DNA from: Pararhodobacter zhoushanensis
Lineage (GTDB): Bacteria; Pseudomonadota; Alphaproteobacteria; Rhodobacterales; Rhodobacteraceae
Length of the DNA: 64,000 nucleotides
Reading direction: 5' to 3'
Assembly (NCBI RefSeq): GCF_003990445.1
Contig: NZ_REEZ01000003.1
Location: 1 to 64,000, forward strand
Shown here: in pieces, positions 39,651 through 48,563 of the stretch
How positions within the stretch are numbered: the first letter of the stretch is position 1
How the letters are laid out: each line of letters starts with the position of its first letter
Made by a program: the position numbers and the translations under genes
The notes under the pieces: model-generated
Databases searched by the model: none
Told to the model about the DNA's origin: nothing
The model's input: the letters and a program-made list of their open reading frames with translations, nothing else

Positions 39651-41822
39651 TTATTGCGGCGTCAGGTCGTGCTTGCTGAGCGGCAATTCACGGATCCGCT
39701 GGCCGGTGGCACGGTAGACCGCGTTCATCACGGCGGGCGTGGCGACGAAGATCGTCGGCTCGCCCACCCCGCCCCAGAATCCGCCCGAGGGGATCAGGTG
39801 GCTTTCGACGGCGGGCATCTCCCACATGGACACGATGGGATAGGTGTCGAAGTTCTCTTCCTGAACCCGGCCTTCCTCCATCGTCACCTGGCTGAGAAGC
39901 CCGGCGCTGAGACCATAGGCGAACGAGCCTTCGATCTGCGCTTCGACTTGCTGCGGGTTGACGACATGGCCGCAATCGGTGGCGGCAACGATCTTGTGGA
40001 TCGTCAACGCGCCACGGTCATCGACGGACACCTCGGCCGCCGCCGCCACATAGGAGCCATAGCCCATGTGCTGGCACAGGCCCCGGAACCGGCCTTCAGG
40101 CGCGGGCGTGTCCCAGCCGATGCCCTCGGCCACCTTGTCGAGCACGGCAAGGTGCTTGGGGTGGTTCTGCATCAGGCCCCGGCGGAACTCCAGCGGATCC
40201 TTGCCCGCAGCATCCGCCAGCTCGTCCATGAAGCTTTCCAGATAGAACGCGTTCTGGTTGTTGTTCACCCCGCGCCAGAAACCCGGACGGACCGGCGGAT
40301 TGCGCATTGCGTGATCAACCAGCAGGTTCGGCACGGTATAGCCGAGCTGCCCTTCGGGGCCGTCGGCCTGCAGACCCTGGAAGGTCAGCGGGTCCATGCC
40401 GTTCTGCAGGGCAAAAGGCATCAGCCCGGCGAAGATGGACTGCCCCGAGATCCGCATGTGCAACGCGGTCAGGTTGCCATCGGCATCCAGCGCACCGCGC
40501 ATCCGGGCCTTGGTGGTGGGGTGATAGGTGCCATGCGTGGTGTCTTCCTCACGGCTCCAGATCACCTTGACCGGCGTGCCCTTCATCTCCATCGCCACCT
40601 TGAGCGCGACGACGGTGTAATCCGCCGCCGAGGCCCGCCGCCCGAAACCGCCACCCAGGTTGATGCGGTGGATCTCGCATTGCGGGATTTCCAGCCCGGT
40701 GGTTTCTGCCGCCACCGCCAGATCCGTCTCGGCGTTCTGGGTAGGCACCCAGACCTCGCAACTGTCGTCGGTGACAAGCGCCATGGCGTTCATCGGCTCC
40801 ATGGTCGCGTGATGCTGCCAGGGGTAGTGATAATCGGCCTCGAGGACCTGCGCGGCACTCTCGAACGCGGCGGCGACATCGCCGGACTGGTTGCCGACAA
40901 AGGCCTCGGTGGCGCTGAGCCCCTCATCCAGCATGGCCTCCAGATCGGCCATGCCAAAGCTGGCATTCTCGCCCAGATCCCATTCGATCGGCAGCGCATC
41001 CAGCGCGGTCTTGGCGCGCCACCAGGTATCGGCGACGACCACAACGGCCTCGTCGCTGATCTGCACCACGCGTTGCACGCCGGGCATGCCCATCACGGCG
41101 TCGGCGTCGATGCTGGCAATCTTGCCGCCCATGACCGGCGTTTGCTTGATCGCCGCCAGCATCATGCCGTCGACTTTCAGGTCGATGGCGTATTTCTGGC
41201 TGCCGTCAAGCTTGCCTGTGGTATCCAGCCGCAGCACCCGGGAGCCCGCGATCGTCCAGTCGGCGGGATCCTTGAGCGCCACCTCGGTCGGCACCTCAAG
41301 ATTGGCCGCATCTGCCGCAACCTCGCCATAGGTCAGCGTCTCGCCGCCCGGCCCGGTGATCACACCCTTGGATACGCTCAGCGTGCCGGCATCGACGCCC
41401 CAGCGGTTCGCGGCGGCCTGCACCAGCATCATTCGCGCCGCGGCGCCGCCTTCGCGCACCATCTGGTGCGAGGTGCGGATGCCCTGGCTGCCGAAGGTGC
41501 CGAATGAGCCCCAGACCCGGCTGCGCGCGACGTTCTCGCCCGGAGTCGGATAGCTCCAGGTGACGTTGTCCCAGTCGCATTCCAGTTCTTCGGCTACCAG
41601 CTGGGCAAGGCCGGTCAGCGTGCCTTGGCCCATCTCGATCTTGGCGACCCGGACCACGACGGTGTTGTCGGGGTTGATGACAACCCAGGCGTTCATCTCG
41701 GGGATATCCCCGGTTGGGGCGTCCTGCGCCAGCGCGGGCAGCGAAAAGCCCAGCGACAGCCCGCCTGCAGCGGCGGTCCCGGCCAGAAACGACCGGCGGG
41801 ACAAGGTGAAGCGATGTGTCAT
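39651..41822 (-). CDS. Molybdopterin hydroxylase large subunit (IorB-like)
   Basis: A 723-residue xanthine oxidase-family molybdoprotein of the isoquinoline 1-oxidoreductase beta type. A Tat signal (LSRRSFLAGTAAAGG) places it in the periplasm. KIEMGQGTLTGLAQLVAEEL, GSFGTFGSQGIRTSHQMVRE, INLGGGFGRRASAADY and GGFWGGVGEPT (with the catalytic Glu) are family marks. It accepts electrons through the 2Fe-2S subunit encoded upstream. The substrate is probably an N-heterocycle or aldehyde, not readable here. The downstream cytochrome may pass electrons on. Confidence 0.88.
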   Translation of the reverse strand: MTHRFTLSRRSFLAGTAAAGGLSLGFSLPALAQDAPTGDIPEMNAWVVINPDNTVVVRVAKIEMGQGTLTGLAQLVAEELECDWDNVTWSYPTPGENVARSRVWGSFGTFGSQGIRTSHQMVREGGAAARMMLVQAAANRWGVDAGTLSVSKGVITGPGGETLTYGEVAADAANLEVPTEVALKDPADWTIAGSRVLRLDTTGKLDGSQKYAIDLKVDGMMLAAIKQTPVMGGKIASIDADAVMGMPGVQRVVQISDEAVVVVADTWWRAKTALDALPIEWDLGENASFGMADLEAMLDEGLSATEAFVGNQSGDVAAAFESAAQVLEADYHYPWQHHATMEPMNAMALVTDDSCEVWVPTQNAETDLAVAAETTGLEIPQCEIHRINLGGGFGRRASAADYTVVALKVAMEMKGTPVKVIWSREEDTTHGTYHPTTKARMRGALDADGNLTALHMRISGQSIFAGLMPFALQNGMDPLTFQGLQADGPEGQLGYTVPNLLVDHAMRNPPVRPGFWRGVNNNQNAFYLESFMDELADAAGKDPLEFRRGLMQNHPKHLAVLDKVAEGIGWDTPAPEGRFRGLCQHMGYGSYVAAAAEVSVDDRGALTIHKIVAATDCGHVVNPQQVEAQIEGSFAYGLSAGLLSQVTMEEGRVQEENFDTYPIVSMWEMPAVESHLIPSGGFWGGVGEPTIFVATPAVMNAVYRATGQRIRELPLSKHDLTPQ

Positions 41823-41832
41823 GGTGTCCCCC

Positions 41833-42285
41833 TCAGCTGAGTTCGGCGGCGCGCTTGATGCCCGCCTTGATCCGGTTGTACGTCCCGCAGCGGCACAGAT
41901 TGGTCATGTTCTGCTTGATGTCCTCGTCCGTGGGTTCGGGGAAATCGTGCAGAAAGGCTGCGGCGGCCATGATCTGACCTGACTGGCAATAGCCGCATTG
42001 CGGCACGTCCAGTTCGGCCCAGGCCTGCTGGATCGGATGCGAGCGGTCGGGCGACAGACCCTCGATTGTGGTGATCTCCTCGCCCGGGCGGATGTCCTGG
42101 ATCTGCATCTGGCAAGACCGGGTGGCGATTCCGTCGATATGCACGGTGCAGGCGCCGCAAGCAGCGACGCCGCAGCCGTATTTGGTGCCGGTCAGGCCCA
42201 GCTGCTCACGCAGGACCCACAGCAGAGGGGTATCGGGCTCGGCATCGAAATCCATGCTGGTCCCGTTCACGACGAGTGTTGGCAT
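41833..42285 (-). CDS. 2Fe-2S subunit of molybdopterin hydroxylase (IorA-like)
   Basis: A 150-residue iron-sulfur subunit with two 2Fe-2S clusters. The N-terminal ferredoxin cluster is in [16 protein letters not shown] plus a later Cys (RSCQ). The C-terminal cluster is in [16 protein letters not shown] and [15 protein letters not shown]. The ATG at 42285 starts at the normal MPTLVVNG. It lies ten bases upstream of the large subunit. It has no signal peptide, so it is co-exported with the Tat-dependent large subunit. Confidence 0.9.
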   Translation of the reverse strand: MPTLVVNGTSMDFDAEPDTPLLWVLREQLGLTGTKYGCGVAACGACTVHIDGIATRSCQMQIQDIRPGEEITTIEGLSPDRSHPIQQAWAELDVPQCGYCQSGQIMAAAAFLHDFPEPTDEDIKQNMTNLCRCGTYNRIKAGIKRAAELS

Positions 42286-42315
42286 CTTGGCTATCCTCCC
42301 ATGCGCGCCTCCCAT

Positions 42316-43046
42316 GCGCGCTCAACTCAGGCTAGCGCGCGGCGGGAAACGAGGCCAGATATTTGTTGAGTCATAAACCATCATTAAGTGCATGCAGCTA
42401 AAGGGCATTGATTTTATTGAAGTTTCCAACGGCCGCGCGTTGCGGATCGCGTCGCCAGGGAGGTGCGTCGCTCGCTGGCTTGAGTGCCGAGTCTTGCACG
42501 AGGGAAGCGCCGCATTGCCCGGTGAAAATGAAATCATCGATGGCAGATGCATGTTTTCGCGGAGATTTGAGCGTAGTTACAGTAGCTTCGGTCTGGATCA
42601 GAGGATGCAAGGCCCGTGGCCCCCGCTGCAGGCAGAAGTCAGCGCGGACGTTCGCCAGAAAATCCGGGGGGCTGGCCGCTGAAACGGTGGAACTGACCAC
42701 TACTCAGAGCGGTCGCACCAAGGGCGCGATGAACTTCAAACTCCACACGGTGACCGACACAGAAGGGCGCCTTATCAGGTTCTTTTTATGTCTGCTGGTC
42801 AGGTCAGTGACTACACTGGAGTGCATGCCTTTCTGTGCATTCCGCCGACTGCGCAGTGACTACGCGCTGACCAAGGCTCTGATGCCGACGCCTGGGTGGC
42901 AAAGCCGAAACCAACCGTGGCGAAGGTCAGACAGATCGTCCTCTCGCGGTGTCCTTTGGTTCCTCTGTTGCGCGGGCCAGACGGACGGCCACGACCGGAG
43001 AGCCGGCGGGAACCCGGGCATCTCTCTCGCCTGAGAAAAGACCCGC
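42316..43046. other. Gene-poor stretch with a transposase remnant
   Basis: About 730 bases between the IorA-type gene and the amidase gene. The left part (42316-42680) includes an AT-richer promoter-like region before IorA and open frames with no family similarity. The right part carries the IS5-type remnant described separately. Base composition is lower in GC than neighbouring genes. Confidence 0.55.
42684..42926 (+). pseudogene. IS5-family transposase fragment, frameshifted
   Basis: Translation gives SGRTKGAMNFKLHTVTDTEG, then after a frame change SAGQVSDYTG, an in-frame TGA at 42857-42859, and RADQGSDADAWVAKPKP. These correspond in order to the conserved GRTKGGLNSKLHAV, TAGQVSDYTGA and LADRGYDAD blocks of IS5-family transposases. 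At least one frameshift and one stop make it dead. No terminal inverted repeats were found. Confidence 0.75.
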
Positions 43047-44507
43047 CTAACCGTGGCGGACCACCGGGTCGATCGCGGGCAGGGGGCCTCCGAAAACCAG
43101 TTCGACGCTGCGCGCTGCGGCAATCAGATTCCGCTCGCCGCGCGGCTTGCCGATCAGTTGCAGTCCCACCGGCATCCCCGCCGCATTGCGGCCCACCGGC
43201 ACCGAAAGGGCGGGCAGGCCAAGCGCGGTGGCAAGGAAACCGCAATCCAGCCAATCCATGTAGAACGTCAGCTCTTTCCCGTCGATCCGGCGTACCCATT
43301 CTTCCCCGACCGGGTGCGGCATCGTCCCCACCACCGGGCAGGCCAGCACGTCGACATGGTCAAAGACCGCCTGCACGGTGTCGTAAAGCCGCGACCGGAT
43401 CAGCTGCGAGTCGATGATGTCATCCATGGTCAGCGCCAGCCCGTCGCGCAGGTTGCCCTCAAGCGTCGGTTTGAACTCTGCCCGGACCGCAGGGTCGATG
43501 TCGCGCATGAGCGTCGCCCACAACAGGCCGCGCTGCACATAATAGGCGCGGCGCATGCCCGACAGGTCCGGGGTCACCGTATCGACCGTCGCCCCCGCCG
43601 ACGCCATGCGGGTCATCGCCGTGTCGATATGATCGCGCATCTCCGGGTCGACGGCGCTTTCGCCGGACAGGTCGGGCAGGTACCCGATGCGCAGGCCGGC
43701 AGGCTCGGCACGGGTGACGGCGTCCCGGTAGGGCGCGGGATCGGCGGGGTATGACAGCGGGTAGCGCGGGTCGAACCCGGTCATCGTGTCGAGAAACAGC
43801 GCAAGGTCCGTGACCGACCGGGCCATCGGCCCCTGCACACCCTCGGTGATGTAGCCCGCCTGCGCGGGGCCGCCCGCCACCACGCTGGGACTGGGGCGCA
43901 GGCCGACGACACCGCAATACGCGGCCGGTGTGCGCAGGCTGCCCCCGTGATCGGATCCATGGCTCAGCCACGTTTGGCCCACCGCCAGCCCGGCTGCCGC
44001 CCCGCCCGACGACCCCGCCGGATTGAGCCGCGTGTCATGCGGGTTGCGGGTCGCGCCGAAGATGGCGTTGAAGGTATTGGCGCCAGCGCCGAACTCCGGG
44101 GTGTTCGTCTTGCCGATGACAAGACCGCCGCGTCGTTCGATCAGCTCGACCAGAGGGTCTGACGCCTCAGGCACGTAGTCTGCAAGCGCCGCGGTGCCCC
44201 AGGTGGTGCGCACCCCCTCGACCGCGGTCAGGTCCTTGATGCCCACGGGCAAACCATAGAGCGCGCCGCGCGTCTCGGAGGGCACCGGCAGCGACCGGGC
44301 AGCCTTGCGGGCACGGTCGAAGCAGGTGGTCGGCATGGCGTTGATGGCCGGATCCGTTTGCGCGTGACGGGTTTCTGACGCGGCGATCAGTTCCTCTGGC
44401 GACACGTCACCGCGGCGCAGCAGGTCGACCACCGCCACCGCGCTCAGGGCGCACAGGTCGGGGCCGGAATAGGCAGGGGTATCGGTGGTCATGGCTGTCT
44501 CATCCAT
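43047..44507 (-). CDS. Amidase (amidase signature family)
   Basis: A 486-residue Ser-Ser-Lys hydrolase. The Lys is in GLPVGIKDL, the middle Ser in NPAGSSGGAAAGLAVG, and the nucleophile in HGSDHGGSLRTPAAYCG. It cleaves a carboxamide; the substrate is unknown. The ATG at 44507 sits one base after the stop of the TauE gene; 44492 is an alternative start. It is the last gene of the GntR-GGT-TRAP-TauE operon, so it likely acts on the imported compound or its degradation product. Confidence 0.87.
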   Translation of the reverse strand: MDETAMTTDTPAYSGPDLCALSAVAVVDLLRRGDVSPEELIAASETRHAQTDPAINAMPTTCFDRARKAARSLPVPSETRGALYGLPVGIKDLTAVEGVRTTWGTAALADYVPEASDPLVELIERRGGLVIGKTNTPEFGAGANTFNAIFGATRNPHDTRLNPAGSSGGAAAGLAVGQTWLSHGSDHGGSLRTPAAYCGVVGLRPSPSVVAGGPAQAGYITEGVQGPMARSVTDLALFLDTMTGFDPRYPLSYPADPAPYRDAVTRAEPAGLRIGYLPDLSGESAVDPEMRDHIDTAMTRMASAGATVDTVTPDLSGMRRAYYVQRGLLWATLMRDIDPAVRAEFKPTLEGNLRDGLALTMDDIIDSQLIRSRLYDTVQAVFDHVDVLACPVVGTMPHPVGEEWVRRIDGKELTFYMDWLDCGFLATALGLPALSVPVGRNAAGMPVGLQLIGKPRGERNLIAAARSVELVFGGPLPAIDPVVRHG

Positions 44508-44508
44508 G

Positions 44509-45330
44509 TCAGAGCCCAAGCGCGCGGCGCAGCATGTTGAGCGCAACCAAAATCAGGAACACACCGAAAATGCGTTTCAATAAAACGGGTTGCGTCGCAT
44601 GCGCCAGGCGCGCGCCAAGGGGGGCGGTCAGAAGCGTCATCGACACCACGACCAGAAAGGTTGGAATATTGATGGCCCCCAGTGTCAGGGGCGGATGGAC
44701 GGCAATGGGAACAAAGGCAAATCCGATCACGGACGGCACCGCGATCAACAGGCCGAAGCCTGCAGCCGTTGCCACCGCGCGGTGAATGGCGACCCCGTGC
44801 AGCGTCATGAACGGGACGCCGAACGATCCGCCGCCGATCCCCATGAGCACCGACAGGAAACCGATCAGCGGCGAGGACGCGGCCCGCACGAAACCGCCGG
44901 GCATCTCGGGGGCAAGCCGCCATTTTTCGCGTCCGAACGCCATATACAGGCCGACGATCAGCGCCAGCACACCGAAGATTCCCTGCAACGTGGTGGAGCG
45001 CAATTGCGCCGCCACAAACACCGCGATGGCCGCGCCGATCAGGATGCCGGGCGCCCAGCTCTTCAGAACGGACCAGTCGACGGCACCGCGTTTGTTATGG
45101 GCGTGAAGCGACCGGCCCGAGGTGACGACGATCGTCGCAAGCGATGTGGCGATACAGATCTGCATCAGCTCGTCGCTGCCAAAGCCCAGAAGCGTGAAAC
45201 CGTAGTAGAAGGCCGGTACAAGCACGATGCCGCCGCCAACGCCGAGAAGGCCCGCCAAGACGCCGGCAAACGCGCCGATAACCAGCAGCAGCAACACCAA
45301 CTGCACAAGCAGCACAGGATCCATGGTCAT
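44509..45330 (-). CDS. TauE/SafE family anion exporter, copy 2
   Basis: A 273-residue membrane protein very similar to the exporter at 7028-7846: GLLGVGGGIVLVPAF, MQICIATSLATIVVTS, LQGIFGVLALIVGLYMAFGR and MGIGGGSFGVPFMTL are shared almost unchanged. The family exports sulfite or other sulfur-containing or carboxylate anions. Its place in a TRAP/GGT/amidase operon, with soxCD nearby, is consistent with removal of sulfite from an organosulfur substrate, but this is inference. Confidence 0.86.
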   Translation of the reverse strand: MTMDPVLLVQLVLLLLVIGAFAGVLAGLLGVGGGIVLVPAFYYGFTLLGFGSDELMQICIATSLATIVVTSGRSLHAHNKRGAVDWSVLKSWAPGILIGAAIAVFVAAQLRSTTLQGIFGVLALIVGLYMAFGREKWRLAPEMPGGFVRAASSPLIGFLSVLMGIGGGSFGVPFMTLHGVAIHRAVATAAGFGLLIAVPSVIGFAFVPIAVHPPLTLGAINIPTFLVVVSMTLLTAPLGARLAHATQPVLLKRIFGVFLILVALNMLRRALGL

Positions 45331-45387
45331 GAAGGGGTGTCTTTCGATCTGGGGTGGACCCGCCTGACGACGGGTCCGCCCTTGGTG

Positions 45388-46467
45388 TCACGCGAAGAAG
45401 TTCTGACGACGCACCATGAACCCGGTATCGTAGAATTGCTTGTAGCCGGTCGCTTGCCGCACATAGTCGTAGTAGGCATCGACGAAGCGGCGGTGGAATG
45501 CGCTCGTCTCCTTCACTTCTTCGATGACTTCGGCGCAGGCCGTCTCGATCCCGTCCCAGACATCGTCGGGGAACTCAGCAATGGTCAGGTCGGGATTCGA
45601 CCGCAGCCTTTCGAAGGCGGCGAGATTCGCATGGAACGTGTCGGCAGAGGATCGGTTGGCTTCTGCCTCGGTGATCGTTTCGACCATGAGCCGCTGACTG
45701 TCGGTCAGCGCTTCCCAGGCCTCCATGCCGATCCCGAACTCGATGCCGCCATAGATTTCGACAGGCGACGGGGCATACATGTAGCCTGCGACGTTTTGCA
45801 GGCCGAAGGCGAGGTCGTTGGACGGCCCCACCCATTCGGCCCCGTCCAGCGTACCAGCCTGAAGGGCTGCGAAGATGTCACCGGGCGGGATCGAGGTCGG
45901 GTTCACGCCCAGTTTGCGCAGCACTTCGCCGTAGAGCCCGGCGGCGCGGAAGTTCAGCCCCTGAAGGTCGTCGAGCGAGGTGATTTCCCGCTTGAACCAG
46001 CCGGCGGTCTGAACACCCGAGCCGCCGCCAATGAAGATCTTCAGGCCCCGGTCGTTGGTGAATTCGTCCAGAAGCTCCTGCCCGCCGCCGAAATACATCC
46101 AGGCGTGCATCTCGTCATAGGTCAGGCCAAACGGTGCGGCGGTGAAGAAGGCATGCGCGATGTCTCGGCCCGAGAACCACGTCCCGGAGCCGTGATAGAC
46201 CTCGGCCGTGCCGCTTTCGACAGCCTCCTGCGTGGCAAAGGGTGCGACGAGCTCACCTGCGCCAAACACCTGAACGTTGATCGCGCCGTCGGAAATCTGC
46301 GTGATGCGCTCGGCCCAGCGTTGGGCAGAAACACCCGGCCCGGGCAGGCCGCGCGGCACTGAGGTCACGAGTTTCCAGTTATGTTGCGCCTGCGCGCGCG
46401 CAATCGTGGGGGCCGCAAGAGCCGCCGGAGCGACCGCTGCGCTGGAGAGGAACGTTCTTCTTTTCAT
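45388..46467 (-). CDS. TRAP transporter substrate-binding protein (TakP-like)
   Basis: A 359-residue periplasmic binding protein of the DctP superfamily, nearest to the TakP/2-oxo-acid group. The leader MKRRTFLSSAAVAPAALAAP is Tat-like. NWKLVTSVPRGLPGPGVSAQ opens the mature protein, and IPPGDIFAALQAGTLDGAEW and VGPSNDLAFGLQNVA match the TakP pattern, with the ligand Arg near NFRAAGL. It suggests a carboxylate ligand. It works with the two permease subunits encoded upstream. Confidence 0.87.
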   Translation of the reverse strand: MKRRTFLSSAAVAPAALAAPTIARAQAQHNWKLVTSVPRGLPGPGVSAQRWAERITQISDGAINVQVFGAGELVAPFATQEAVESGTAEVYHGSGTWFSGRDIAHAFFTAAPFGLTYDEMHAWMYFGGGQELLDEFTNDRGLKIFIGGGSGVQTAGWFKREITSLDDLQGLNFRAAGLYGEVLRKLGVNPTSIPPGDIFAALQAGTLDGAEWVGPSNDLAFGLQNVAGYMYAPSPVEIYGGIEFGIGMEAWEALTDSQRLMVETITEAEANRSSADTFHANLAAFERLRSNPDLTIAEFPDDVWDGIETACAEVIEEVKETSAFHRRFVDAYYDYVRQATGYKQFYDTGFMVRRQNFFA

Positions 46468-46496
46468 TGTCTTTTGATCCCTGTTGTCTGCGCCGT

Positions 46497-48053
46497 TCAG
46501 TGGTAGATCGCGTTCGGCAGCCACGTCGCGAGGTCAGGGACCAGGAAGACGATGGTCAGCGCGACTATCTGCAAGAAGATGAACGGCACGATCCCCTTGT
46601 AGATGTCGATGGTTTGCACGGCCGGAGGTGCGACGCGCCGGAAGTAGAAGAGCGCGTAGCCGAAGGGCGGTGTAAGGAAGCTGATTTGCAGATTCAGGCT
46701 TACGAGGATGGCGAACCACACCGGGTCGACCCCGGCGGCCATCAGCGGCGGACCGGCGATCGGCACGACGATGAAGATGATCTCGACATATTCGATGATG
46801 AAGCCGAGCACGAAGATGATGGCCATGACGACCAGCACCGCCGTGATGCTGCCGCCCGGAAGCCCGTGGAGAAATTCCTCGACGATGGCTTCACCATGCA
46901 AGCCCCGGAAGACCAGCGACAGCATGGTCGCCCCCAGCACGATCAGCGTCAGCATGGACACCATGCTCGCAGTGCTCAACGTCACGTCCCACATGCCGCC
47001 GCGATGAATTTCCTGCACCAGCGCGGCAAGGGTGCCGATGCTCAGCGTCACCAGCGCCACGGTGCCGATTCCGGCGATCAGCGGTGAGGCCTGTGCCCCG
47101 CCCAGAACCTTGACCAGCACCAAGGCGAACGCGGCGGGCAGGACTGTGGCCATGAGCGCCCACCGCCAGCGGGGCACCCCGTCGCGGTCCATCGCCGTCA
47201 TGACCAGCGCTCCCGCGGCCCCAAGCGCCGCGCTCTCGGTTGCGGTGGCGATCCCCCCAAGGATGGACCCGAGAACGATCAGGATCAGAAGCAGCGGCAG
47301 AACCAGCGAATAGGTCACTTCGCCCAGACCGGGCCGGGTTCTGTTTCCCTGTTCGTCGCGCTGGATCACCGGCGGGCAGCTTTCGGGGCGGCGCAGCGAG
47401 GTGACGAAAATATAGACAAGGTAAAGCCCGACCAGCATCAGGCCCGGAATGAAGGCACCCGCGAACAGGTCACCAACCGAGACCGGCTCAACCGCCCATT
47501 CCCCGGCCGATCGCCGCCCGGCCTGATACGCTGACGAGATCTGATCGGTCAGCAGGATCAGCAGGATCGATGGAGGGATGATCTGCCCCAGCGAACCCGA
47601 GGCGCAGATGACGCCCGAGGCCAGCGACTTGGAATACCCTGCCTGCAACATGGCGGGCATCGCGATCAGACCCAGCATGAAGATGGTCGCGCCGATCACC
47701 CCGGTCGAGGCGGCGAGCAAGGCACCGACGATCACGACCGCATAGGCCATGCCACCCCGTCGGTTGCCGAACAGCGCCCCGGCCGTCAGCATCATCCGTT
47801 TGGCGATGCTCGAACGCTCCAGCAGCCCGCCCATCAGCACGAAAAGCGGCACCGACAGGAAGACGTCGTTGGTCAGAATACCAAAGGCCCGCGACGGAAA
47901 GGCCGAGAGAAAGGCAAGGTCGAAGACGCCGAGCGATGCCCCCAGAAACGCCACCAGCGTCGGGACACCCAGCAGGACGAAGCCGACGGGCGCGCCGGAC
48001 AGGATGCCGCCCAGCAGCAGAACACCGAGAAGAGCAAGAAGCACAGCGCTCAT
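46497..48053 (-). CDS. TRAP transporter large permease (DctM)
   Basis: A 518-residue membrane subunit that couples Na+ to solute uptake. LSGAPVGFVLLGVPTLVAFL at the start, SVPLFVLMGGLLERSSIAKR, GVICASGSLGQIIPPSILLI and ISFLTPPFGYALFYF are DctM marks. It is longer than the roughly 430 residues of a standard DctM because of an extended central loop and extra helices, as seen in the TakP-associated group. Its start overlaps the small permease stop by four bases. Confidence 0.9.
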   Translation of the reverse strand: MSAVLLALLGVLLLGGILSGAPVGFVLLGVPTLVAFLGASLGVFDLAFLSAFPSRAFGILTNDVFLSVPLFVLMGGLLERSSIAKRMMLTAGALFGNRRGGMAYAVVIVGALLAASTGVIGATIFMLGLIAMPAMLQAGYSKSLASGVICASGSLGQIIPPSILLILLTDQISSAYQAGRRSAGEWAVEPVSVGDLFAGAFIPGLMLVGLYLVYIFVTSLRRPESCPPVIQRDEQGNRTRPGLGEVTYSLVLPLLLILIVLGSILGGIATATESAALGAAGALVMTAMDRDGVPRWRWALMATVLPAAFALVLVKVLGGAQASPLIAGIGTVALVTLSIGTLAALVQEIHRGGMWDVTLSTASMVSMLTLIVLGATMLSLVFRGLHGEAIVEEFLHGLPGGSITAVLVVMAIIFVLGFIIEYVEIIFIVVPIAGPPLMAAGVDPVWFAILVSLNLQISFLTPPFGYALFYFRRVAPPAVQTIDIYKGIVPFIFLQIVALTIVFLVPDLATWLPNAIYH

Positions 48054-48562
48054 CTGTCGTCTTCCTTTCCGTAAAGACTGGGGCGCAGGCCCACGATCAG
48101 CGCAACCAGTGCGAGCGTGGCGAACACCAGCGCCATCACTGTCTTGAGGATAAAGAAGCCCGGCAGGCCGCCGAGGGTGGGCGAACTCTCGAGAACCCGC
48201 CACGATGTCCGCACCATCGGCACCGAGGTCCAGGCGGCCCAGCCTGCCGCCGGGAACAGAAGGCCCAGCAACGCGATCCGGTCGATGGCGCGGCGGGTGC
48301 GCGGCGAGAACCGGTCACTGAACACGTCGACCCTGACGCTCTCATTGTTCAGGATGACCCCGGCCAGCGGCAGCGACACGATGAGGAAGAACAGATAGGC
48401 GAGCAGATCCGTCGCCCATGGCGCCCCCAGCGAGAAGACATAGCGCAGGGCGACGATCACGATCTGCGCCATCAGCAGAGAGACGACGGCAAGGGCAGCA
48501 ACCCCGCGCAGCGTCCCGGAAAAACTGATTTTCATACGGGTTCTGGGGGGCTGCGTGGTCAT
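48050..48562 (-). CDS. TRAP transporter small permease (DctQ)
   Basis: A 170-residue four-helix membrane subunit. VIVALRYVFSLGAPWATDLL contains the conserved RYVF-type motif, and FFLIVSLPLAGVILNNESVRVDVF matches the family's second helix and loop. It is followed by dctM with a four-base overlap and begins one base after the gamma-glutamyltransferase stop, so the whole set is one operon. Confidence 0.88.
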   Translation of the reverse strand: MTTQPPRTRMKISFSGTLRGVAALAVVSLLMAQIVIVALRYVFSLGAPWATDLLAYLFFLIVSLPLAGVILNNESVRVDVFSDRFSPRTRRAIDRIALLGLLFPAAGWAAWTSVPMVRTSWRVLESSPTLGGLPGFFILKTVMALVFATLALVALIVGLRPSLYGKEDDR

Positions 48563-48563
48563 T

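Noticed and set aside
42392-42682. A 96-residue open frame upstream of the IS5 fragment as a real gene
   Set aside because: It shows no family resemblance and overlaps an equally open frame on the other strand; it lies in a gene-poor region with decayed sequence.
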